Part shown: piece after piece, positions 1 to 5,811 of the stretch
Position numbering within the stretch: position 1 is the stretch's first letter
Layout of the letters: each line of letters starts with the position of its first letter
Source: Deltaproteobacteria bacterium
Lineage (GTDB): Bacteria > Desulfobacterota > Desulfofervidia > Desulfofervidales > DG-60
Length of the DNA: 7,629 nt
Assembly: GCA_021163945.1 (NCBI GenBank)
Contig: JAGGTC010000116.1
Location: 1-7,629, forward strand
Reading direction: 5' to 3'
Notes under the pieces: generated by a model
What the model saw: the letters and a program-made list of their open reading frames with translations, nothing else
Database searches by the model: none
What the model was told of the DNA's origin: nothing
Translations under genes and position numbers: made by a program

Positions 1-54
1 CCTGCGACCCCAGCGTCCCGAACGCTGTGCTCTTCCAGGCTGAGCTACGTCCCG
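1..54 (-). tRNA. tRNA-Pro (anticodon CGG), 3' part cut by the window edge
   Basis: Reading the minus strand from position 54, the sequence gives a 7-nt acceptor strand CGGGACG, then TA at tRNA positions 8-9. A D-arm follows with GCTC/GAGC stems and the GG pair in its loop. The anticodon arm is CAGCG/CGCTG around the loop TTCGGGA, so the anticodon is CGG (window 18-20), reading the proline codon CCG. C at position 1 is typical of bacterial tRNA-Pro, and the G after the anticodon also fits. The variable region and the 5' strand of the T-stem (ending in G53) reach the edge, so the TΨC loop, 3' acceptor strand and any CCA are not visible. The gene begins 21 nt after the waaF stop on the same strand, so it may be read from upstream, from its own promoter, or both. 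Confidence 0.93.
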
Positions 55-62
55 TATTTTTA

Positions 63-91
63 AGATTACAAGATTTTATACCCTTTGGCAA
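63..91 (-). promoter_or_regulatory. Possible promoter of tRNA-Pro inside the end of waaF
   Basis: On the minus strand TTGCCA (window 86-91, 5 of 6 matches to the -35 consensus) is followed after exactly 17 nt by TAATCT (63-68). That hexamer matches the -10 consensus at only three positions, but these are its most conserved ones (TAnnnT). The expected start is around position 55-57, only 1-3 nt ahead of the mature tRNA 5' end at 54. The -35 lies in the last codons of waaF. The weak -10 keeps this tentative. Confidence 0.35.
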
Positions 92-1098
92 CTCAGGCCC
101 CCATACTGGCCTCTGACCTTAATTATCCTTTCATATACCTCTTCTACTGTTATGGCCTTCATACAGGCATGGTCTTTTGGGCATACGCGGTGCTTACAGG
201 GAGAACAAGGGACAGGGTGATAAACGATTTCTGTCTTGTCCCCATAAGGGGAGGTGCGTTTGGGATTGGTTGGCCCAAAGATGGCAATTTGTGGGCAATC
301 TAATGCCGCAGTTACATGCATCAGACCAGAATCATTTGTTATCACTATACTTGAATCTTTGATAATGGCCATGGCAGAGGAAAGACTTGTCAAACCTGTT
401 AAATCAAAGATATGTGATACATTAGGGGTAAGGCCTATGATTTTTTTGGCTATAGGCCTATCTTTAATGCTACCCAAGATTAATATATCCTTTCCTTTAA
501 TCTTTTTAGCCAAGCTGGCAAATTTTTCTGCAGGCCAACACTTGGCTGGCCCATAGGCCGCCCCAGGGATAAAGATAATAGGCCTCTCCCCCCACCTAAA
601 TCTCCTTTTAAGCCTCTCCTTCTCTGCCTCCCCATCGGCCAATATGTTTAGCCTAGGTGTGCAATAAAATGGCTTAAACCCCAAAATAGACAATAGATTG
701 AGATAGTAATCTATCTGGTGTACATCCCTTTTTGGCTTGATGCCCTTTGTGAGCAGAATTCCCCTTCCGTCTGCCCGGTAGCCAATCCTATCTGGGATAT
801 GGCCTAAAAATGCAAAAAGGGCTGAAGAAAATGAATTTGGAAGCAAAAAGCACATATCAAATCTCTTCCTTAACTTGAAAGATACACTTAATAAATCCCT
901 CAAACTCTCTGGGCAGATAACAATCTCATCTATCCCTTTATAGGCCCTAAATAGGTCTATCAAATAGGGCCTACACCATATGGCCATATAAGAATTGGGA
1001 TAGAATGTCCTTAGATTTTCCAAAAATGGGAGGGCCATGACGGCATCACCTAGCCAATTTGGACTTCTAATCAAGATTCTAATTTTTTCTTTAACCAA
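76..1098 (-). CDS. waaF: Lipopolysaccharide heptosyltransferase II (GT9 family)
   Basis: This 340-residue protein matches the ADP-heptose:LPS heptosyltransferase family in length and layout. These cytoplasmic-face GT-B enzymes add heptose to the LPS inner core; WaaF adds the second L-glycero-D-manno-heptose. The N-terminal motif SPNWLGDAVM (residues 12-21) carries the Asp (D18) equivalent to the catalytic Asp of WaaC. The second Rossmann domain has PGAAYGPAKCWP (178-189) and the nucleotide-sugar motif TNDSGLMH (254-261), followed by FGPTNP. The cysteine cluster C298, C301, C306, C312 in a CSPCxxRxCP context is characteristic of WaaF rather than WaaC. I take the TTG at 1096-1098 as start: AAGGGA (1107-1112) lies 8 nt upstream, the motif spacing fits, and the next Met lies inside the active-site motif. 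The start overlaps the end of lpxK by 28 bp, which suggests translational coupling. The acceptor sugar cannot be proven from sequence. Confidence 0.93.
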   Translation of the reverse strand: MVKEKIRILIRSPNWLGDAVMALPFLENLRTFYPNSYMAIWCRPYLIDLFRAYKGIDEIVICPESLRDLLSVSFKLRKRFDMCFLLPNSFSSALFAFLGHIPDRIGYRADGRGILLTKGIKPKRDVHQIDYYLNLLSILGFKPFYCTPRLNILADGEAEKERLKRRFRWGERPIIFIPGAAYGPAKCWPAEKFASLAKKIKGKDILILGSIKDRPIAKKIIGLTPNVSHIFDLTGLTSLSSAMAIIKDSSIVITNDSGLMHVTAALDCPQIAIFGPTNPKRTSPYGDKTEIVYHPVPCSPCKHRVCPKDHACMKAITVEEVYERIIKVRGQYGGLSCQRV

Positions 1099-2114
1099 CG
1101 GTAAAATCCCTTATCTTTAATCTCTATAGATATTTTGGGATAGAAGATGGGCAATCTGCAATCTGCAATTTTTACTATATCCTTTTCTGTGGTTAATAGG
1201 CATTTTAGGCCGGAGGCCTCTGCCTCCTTTTTCAGAAAATCAATGTCTTTTTGTCTATAACAGTAGTGGTCAGGATAGACTATAAACCTCTTTATCTTTA
1301 CACCGAGTTTAGAACAGGTATATCTAAAACGCTCTGGCCTAGAAATCCCACAAAATGCCAGTACAGGTGTATCTTTAAGGTAGTCTAATGGGTAGGACTT
1401 ATTTTCTATAGAGACCAAGGACTCCAAGATATAATCTGCTGTAAAAATAGGTATATCAAATATCTCTTTAAGATACACCCTCCACCCCCCTGCTGCCCTG
1501 TCATCTGTTCTACTTAGTACTATTGCATCGGCCCTTTTAAGTGCACTAATAGGCTCACGAAGCTTTCCCCTTGGCAACAGATGGCCATTGCCAAATGGCT
1601 CTTCTGCATTTAAGAGGACAATATCTACATCCCTTTTTAGTGCCCAGTATTGAAATGCATCATCCAAGACAATTACATCTGCCCCAAAGTGATTAAAGGC
1701 ATAATTTATAGCAATATAGCGCCTTTTTGCCTTCAATATAGGGATACCCTTTAACCTCCTTGCCAAGATATAACCCTCATCGCCTGCCTGAAATACACCT
1801 TGAAGGATATCCTGTCCATCTGAAATCAAAATGCCCTTATCTCTACTTTTATACCCCCTGACAACCACCGCCACCCTTTTTCCCTCTTTTTTTAAAAGAT
1901 CTGACAAAAATAAGGCAAATGGGGTCTTACCAGTACCTCCTACTGTAATATTTCCTATGCTGATGACCTTACAAGGGGCATCTTTTATTTGAAGGAGGCC
2001 CATCTTATAAAGTGACTTATGTAAAGAGAGGCCCGCATAGTAACCACAAGACAATGCATAGGCCAATCCCCTTATATAAGGTTTATTAACAATCTGAAAT
2101 AGCCTATTTACCAT
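1071..2114 (-). CDS. lpxK: Tetraacyldisaccharide 4'-kinase (lipid A biosynthesis)
   Basis: LpxK phosphorylates the 4' position of disaccharide-1-phosphate with ATP to give lipid IVA, at the cytoplasmic face of the inner membrane. The Walker A loop is GNITVGGTGKTPF, followed by VVVRGY, GDEG, the DD-containing segment DDAFQY, a FGNGHLLPRGKLREP block, and PDHYCY, which holds the His equivalent to the catalytic His of characterised LpxK. The hydrophobic stretch before the P-loop fits the N-terminal membrane anchor. The frame stays open to a TTG at 2172-2174 (367 residues), with ATGs at 2127-2129 and 2112-2114. I prefer the last (347 residues): it puts the P-loop glycine at residue 54, close to 52 in E. 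coli, has GGTGA 8 nt upstream, and leaves space for divergent promoters. Oddity: the usual DDG(F/L)QH reads DDAFQY, with Tyr for His. Function is secure; the start is not. Confidence 0.93.
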   Translation of the reverse strand: MVNRLFQIVNKPYIRGLAYALSCGYYAGLSLHKSLYKMGLLQIKDAPCKVISIGNITVGGTGKTPFALFLSDLLKKEGKRVAVVVRGYKSRDKGILISDGQDILQGVFQAGDEGYILARRLKGIPILKAKRRYIAINYAFNHFGADVIVLDDAFQYWALKRDVDIVLLNAEEPFGNGHLLPRGKLREPISALKRADAIVLSRTDDRAAGGWRVYLKEIFDIPIFTADYILESLVSIENKSYPLDYLKDTPVLAFCGISRPERFRYTCSKLGVKIKRFIVYPDHYCYRQKDIDFLKKEAEASGLKCLLTTEKDIVKIADCRLPIFYPKISIEIKDKGFYRWLKKKLES

Positions 2115-2132
2115 AAGGCCATTCACCATCTC

Positions 2133-2161
2133 ATTTTGTATTTTAAATCTCAATTTGGCAA
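2133..2161 (-). promoter_or_regulatory. Possible lpxK-waaF promoter
   Basis: On the minus strand TTGCCA (window 2156-2161, 5 of 6) is separated by 17 nt from CAAAAT (2133-2138, 4 of 6). Transcription would begin near 2126, which would leave the ATG at 2112-2114 as the first usable start of lpxK and exclude the TTG at 2172-2174. The -10 is imperfect, and AT-rich DNA yields such matches by chance, so this is a weak call. Confidence 0.25.
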
Positions 2162-2209
2162 GATAGCTTGACAAACAAGAGGGTTTTTAATACGTTTAAA
2201 GGATAAAAG

Positions 2210-2992
2210 ATGAAAATAGGCATCTATTCTAAGGACGACCCAGAGGTAAGAAAGATTGTCAAAAGGGTAGAGGACTGGCTCAGACAGAAGGGACAAGAAG
2301 TCTACCCTGCCTCCTCGCCTGACCTGGATTGGATGATCGTATTGGGTGGGGATGGCTCAATACTGCGGGCAGCAAGGCTTATTTGGCCTGCAAAGGTCCC
2401 TATTTTGGGCATCAATTGCGGGGGACTGGGATTTCTGGCAACGGCAAGGCAGGAGAATTTTTATGATGCCCTTGAGGGGGTATTAGAGGGAAATTACCGT
2501 ATTGAGGAGAGGATGACTCTGGAGGCCTATATCTTTGATAAACAAAAGAAAGGCCCATTTTTGGCCATAAATGAAGTGACTATAGAGCGGGCGGCCTGTC
2601 CACACTTAATAAAACTGGGATTGAAGATAAATGATTTTCAGGCCTCAGAATTTGGGGCAGATGGTGTGATAGTTGCTACCCCTACTGGTTCTACCGCCTA
2701 CTCACTCTCTGCAGGGGGCCCCATTGTCCATCCCTCCCTAAGGGCATTGATTGTCACATTTATCTCCCCCTTTCAGCTTGTTCACCGCCCCCTTGTCCTC
2801 TCCACTGACCAGAAAGTTATTATCTCCCTAAAAAAGGGTGAAGGGGCAAGGGCACTATTTGATGGGCAATTGGGCATCCCCTTGTCTGTAGGGGCCACTG
2901 TAGAGATAAAGGAGTCTGGTCATCCTATATACTTGATGGCAGGTGACTCATATTTTGAAACTTTATCAAAAAAACTTTGCTGGGGAAGGTAA
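2210..2992 (+). CDS. nadK: NAD kinase
   Basis: This 260-residue cytoplasmic enzyme uses ATP (or polyphosphate) to phosphorylate NAD+ to NADP+. The diagnostic GGDGS motif is at residues 46-50, then GINCGGLGFLA (68-77), the substrate-binding NE pair (121-122), and the glycine-rich signature from FGADG through GSTAYSLSAGGPI (149-172). Near residue 186 the usual P-H-x-L-x-x-R-P segment reads SPFQLVHRP, with Phe for the common His, while RPLVL is kept. Length is slightly below the usual 270-300 because the N-terminus is short. The ATG is well supported by AAAGGA (2198-2203) 6 nt upstream. It is the first gene of the plus-strand run and diverges from lpxK. Its stop is 1 nt before the next start, so translation of the two is probably coupled. 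An NAD synthase lies three genes downstream, so the operon covers two consecutive NAD(P) steps. Confidence 0.95.
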   Translation: MKIGIYSKDDPEVRKIVKRVEDWLRQKGQEVYPASSPDLDWMIVLGGDGSILRAARLIWPAKVPILGINCGGLGFLATARQENFYDALEGVLEGNYRIEERMTLEAYIFDKQKKGPFLAINEVTIERAACPHLIKLGLKINDFQASEFGADGVIVATPTGSTAYSLSAGGPIVHPSLRALIVTFISPFQLVHRPLVLSTDQKVIISLKKGEGARALFDGQLGIPLSVGATVEIKESGHPIYLMAGDSYFETLSKKLCWGR

Positions 2993-2993
2993 T

Positions 2994-3359
2994 ATGAGAT
3001 TTATTCCTTGGATTATTGGAATTTTGTGGATAGCAATAGGCATCTTAAATATCCTATTTCCAAATGGTGTGAGGAGTTTTAATCAAAAGTTATTTACCAA
3101 TCTACACCCGCGCATCATCTCTATTGTCATCTTGATTTTTGGCATTCTTTTGATTGTCTTTTCCTTTAAGTCAAAGGTGTTTTTGTATCCATTCTTGCTG
3201 GGCCTTTTGGGCTGTATAAAATCGGCATTTTTCTTTGCCAAACCATCTTTGGCAAAGAGGCTTATAGGGGGCTGGGTCAATACAAGAGAGAAGTTCTATC
3301 AACTGACGGGTCTAATCTCATTTACCCTTGGTATATTTTTACTCCTCTGTATAAGATGA
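2994..3359 (+). CDS. Small integral membrane protein, four predicted helices, function unknown
   Basis: I do not recognise the family. The protein has 121 residues counted from the ATG at 2994, which I choose over an in-frame upstream start inside nadK because GGGGAAGG (2982-2989) sits just upstream. Four hydrophobic stretches are visible at about 4-22, 40-58, 62-82 and 102-120, with almost nothing outside the membrane except two basic loops (about 23-40 and 83-101). By the positive-inside rule these loops would be cytoplasmic, placing both ends outside, but the charge bias is modest. There is no signal peptidase site and no catalytic motif I can name. It starts 1 nt after the nadK stop and ends 13 nt before hisF, so it is a genuine operon member. 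Codon use resembles its neighbours (AGG/AGA arginine), which argues against recent transfer. Confidence 0.8.
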   Translation: MRFIPWIIGILWIAIGILNILFPNGVRSFNQKLFTNLHPRIISIVILIFGILLIVFSFKSKVFLYPFLLGLLGCIKSAFFFAKPSLAKRLIGGWVNTREKFYQLTGLISFTLGIFLLLCIR

Positions 3360-3372
3360 TTGGAGGTCTTTG

Positions 3373-4152
3373 GTGTTAAGTAAACGCATTGTTGTTTGCC
3401 TAGATGTGAAAAAGGGGCGTACAACAAAGGGTATTAAATTTAAAAACAATATAGATGTAGGCGATCCCGTACAGATGGCCAAGCTCTATTATGAAGAGGG
3501 GGCAGATGAACTTGTTTTTTATGATATTACTGCCTCTGCAGAATATCGCAATATCATGATTGATGTAGTAGAGAGGGTGGCTAAACAGATCTTTATACCA
3601 TTTTCTGTAGGCGGAGGGGTAAGGACAATAGATGATATGCGTAGGGTGCTTTTGGCCGGGGCAGAGAAGGTAAGTGTAAATACAGCGGCTGTACTAAATC
3701 CAAAGATTATAGAAGAAGGTGCAAAGGCATTTGGCAGTCAATGCATTGTCTTGGGCATGGACGTAAAGGAGGTAGGGGCCTCAAAAAGGATACCATCTGG
3801 CTATGAGATTGTCATCCATGGTGGTCGTACCTATACAGGGATAGACGCACTCTGGTGGGCAAGGGAGGCTGTATCCTTGGGTGCAGGTGAGATTTGCCTC
3901 AATTCCATTGATGCCGATGGCACACAATCTGGTTATGAACTCAGGCTTACAAAGCTCATCTCAGAAAATGTACCTATCCCTGTAATTGCATCTGGGGGCG
4001 CAGGAAATCCAGAACATATCTATGATGTTCTGACAAAGGCAAAGGCAGATGCGGCCCTTATTGCATCTATTGTCCATTACGGTACTTATAGTATCAAGGA
4101 GATTAAAGAGTATTTGCACAATAAAGGTGTAAAGGTAAGGATGGTTTGGTAA
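3373..4152 (+). CDS. hisF: Imidazole glycerol phosphate synthase, cyclase subunit
   Basis: HisF is the (βα)8-barrel half of IGP synthase. With ammonia from the HisH glutaminase it converts PRFAR to imidazole glycerol phosphate and AICAR, linking histidine and purine synthesis. I start at GTG 3373: TGGAGG (3361-3366) is 6 nt upstream, and the N-terminus MLSKRIVVCLDV aligns with known HisF proteins. The in-frame TTG at 3370 would be only 3 nt from that site. With this start the two catalytic aspartates fall at D11 (CLDV) and D130 (GMDV), the same numbers as in characterised HisF. The phosphate-binding segments SVGGGVR and ASGGAG, and the EICLNSIDADGT block, are intact. At 259 residues it is full length. 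No hisH, hisA or other his gene is in the window, so the gene is detached from its pathway partners. It overlaps nadE by 1 nt. Confidence 0.95.
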   Translation: MLSKRIVVCLDVKKGRTTKGIKFKNNIDVGDPVQMAKLYYEEGADELVFYDITASAEYRNIMIDVVERVAKQIFIPFSVGGGVRTIDDMRRVLLAGAEKVSVNTAAVLNPKIIEEGAKAFGSQCIVLGMDVKEVGASKRIPSGYEIVIHGGRTYTGIDALWWAREAVSLGAGEICLNSIDADGTQSGYELRLTKLISENVPIPVIASGGAGNPEHIYDVLTKAKADAALIASIVHYGTYSIKEIKEYLHNKGVKVRMVW

Positions 4153-5807
4153 TGAGGATTGGCCTTGCCCAGACAAATCCCATTGTTGGTGCATTTGATT
4201 ACAATTTGGAAAAGGCAAAGAGGTTTATTGAAGAGGCAAAGAGGATGGAGTGTGATTTGGTCATATTCCCTGAATTTTCCCTTATTGGCTATCCCCCAAA
4301 GGATCTTTTAGAAAAGGAGGACTTTGTTGAAAATAACCTTAGGTGCCTAGATGAGCTTATAAGGAATACAGAGGGTATTGCCGTTGTGTGTGGATTCATT
4401 GATAAAAATTCAAATGGCTGTTCAAAGCCGTTAAATAATGCTGCCGTATTTTTTGAAAATGGGAAGATCCTGTTAAAGACGTATAAAATCCTACTTCCAA
4501 GTTATGATGTATTTGATGAGGCCAGGTACTTTTCCCCCGGAAAATGTGCAAAATGGTTAGAGTGGAGGGGAAAAAGGATAGGGATTACTATCTGTGAGGA
4601 CATCTGGAATGATAAGGACTTTCCCCACCCTCAGCTATACGAGATAGACCCTGTAGCAAATCTGGCAAAGGATGGTATAGACATATTGATTAACATCTCG
4701 GCCTCTCCCTATTATATAGGGAAAGTAGAGTTGCGTCAGAAGATTTTGACCCATTTGGCCAAAAAATATAATTTTCCTATTGTCTATGTGAACCAAGTAG
4801 GGGGAAATGACGAATTAATATTTGATGGAAATAGTAAGGTTGTTTTGCCAAGGGAAATAGCCTCTCATGCAAAGGACTTTGATGAGGACTTAGTCACATT
4901 TGATTTTGAGATGGGTAAGGGTGTCTGTAGAGAGACATCAGAGGGGGAGGAGGCCATACTCAAGGCCCTAATTTTAGGGACAAGGGATTATGCCTATAAG
5001 TCTGGGTTCAAAAAGGCAGTAGTGGGCCTAAGTGGAGGGATAGATTCCTCCCTGGTGGCATGGATTGCAAGAGAGGCCTTTGGAAGGGAGAATGTATTAG
5101 GTGTATCTATGCCCTCCCCTTATACATCAAAGATTAGCCTGGATGGGGTATATAAGTTGGTAAAAAATCTGGGCATAAAACATCTCAACATCCCTATAAG
5201 CGGCATATTCAATGCATATCTTGATACACTAAGGCCCATCTTTGAAGGGCTCCCATGGAACGTTACAGAGGAGAACATTCAGGCCAGGATCAGGGGGAAT
5301 ATCCTTATGGCCCTCTCCAACAAATTTGGCTATTTGGTACTCTCTACAGGGAATAAATCGGAGATGGCAGTAGGCTATTGTACACTTTATGGAGACCTTA
5401 CAGGGGGGCTAGCAGTGATTTCAGATGTACCAAAGACCTTGGTCTATAGATTGGCATCCTATATCAATAGGGAAGAGGAGATCATCCCTATAGAGATTAT
5501 AAAGAGGCCACCATCTGCAGAACTTAGACCAAACCAAAGGGATGAGGATGACCTGCCACCATATAGTGTACTAGATCTTATACTTAAGGAGTATATTGAG
5601 AATAGCCAGGACATTAAAGACATTGTAAAAATGGGGTTTTCAGAGGATGTGGTAAAGGAGGTAGTAAAGAGGGTGGACAGAAATGAATACAAAAGGTACC
5701 AGGCCCCACCTGGTCTAAAGATTACTACAAAGGCATTTGGCTATGGGAGGCGTTACCCCATTGTGCAACACTATACTGACTATTTATTAAGAAATAATTT
5801 GAATTAA
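4152..5807 (+). CDS. nadE: Glutamine-dependent NAD+ synthetase
   Basis: This two-domain enzyme makes NAD+ from nicotinate adenine dinucleotide, ATP and glutamine. The N-terminal nitrilase-type glutaminase (about 1-250) has the expected triad: E41 in FPEFS, K112 in KILLPSY, and C148 in TICEDIW. The released ammonia is channelled to the C-terminal synthetase, whose ATP-pyrophosphatase loop SGGIDSS is at about 294-300. It is followed by NIQARIRG, STGNKSEMAVGYCTLYGD and RPPSAELRPNQ, all typical of NadE. I use the ATG at 4152 (551 residues), which shares its A with the hisF stop (TAATG) and has AAGGA about 10 nt upstream. An in-frame TTG at 4146 is less likely. The glutaminase domain shows this is the glutamine-dependent form. 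It shares an operon with nadK. Confidence 0.96.
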   Translation: MRIGLAQTNPIVGAFDYNLEKAKRFIEEAKRMECDLVIFPEFSLIGYPPKDLLEKEDFVENNLRCLDELIRNTEGIAVVCGFIDKNSNGCSKPLNNAAVFFENGKILLKTYKILLPSYDVFDEARYFSPGKCAKWLEWRGKRIGITICEDIWNDKDFPHPQLYEIDPVANLAKDGIDILINISASPYYIGKVELRQKILTHLAKKYNFPIVYVNQVGGNDELIFDGNSKVVLPREIASHAKDFDEDLVTFDFEMGKGVCRETSEGEEAILKALILGTRDYAYKSGFKKAVVGLSGGIDSSLVAWIAREAFGRENVLGVSMPSPYTSKISLDGVYKLVKNLGIKHLNIPISGIFNAYLDTLRPIFEGLPWNVTEENIQARIRGNILMALSNKFGYLVLSTGNKSEMAVGYCTLYGDLTGGLAVISDVPKTLVYRLASYINREEEIIPIEIIKRPPSAELRPNQRDEDDLPPYSVLDLILKEYIENSQDIKDIVKMGFSEDVVKEVVKRVDRNEYKRYQAPPGLKITTKAFGYGRRYPIVQHYTDYLLRNNLN

Positions 5808-5811
5808 ATTA

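Noticed and set aside
85..556. Plus-strand open frames opposite waaF.
   Set aside because: They overlap one another and the conserved waaF frame, resemble no family, and lack ribosome sites.
2168..2196. Plus-strand TTGACA-17-TACGTT before nadK as its promoter.
   Set aside because: The -35 is perfect, but the -10 matches at only three positions. The predicted start near 2203 would fall at the end of the nadK ribosome site (2198-2203), leaving it out of the transcript.
3370..3372. TTG at 3370 as the hisF start.
   Set aside because: It is only 3 nt from the TGGAGG site. GTG 3373 has proper spacing and puts the catalytic residues at the family's standard D11 and D130.
3370..4152. A WbuZ-like HisF paralogue for O-antigen sugar amidation, given the nearby LPS genes.
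   Set aside because: The sequence keeps the full canonical HisF motifs (CLDV, GMDV, SIDADGT, ASGGAG) and lies on the opposite strand from the LPS genes.
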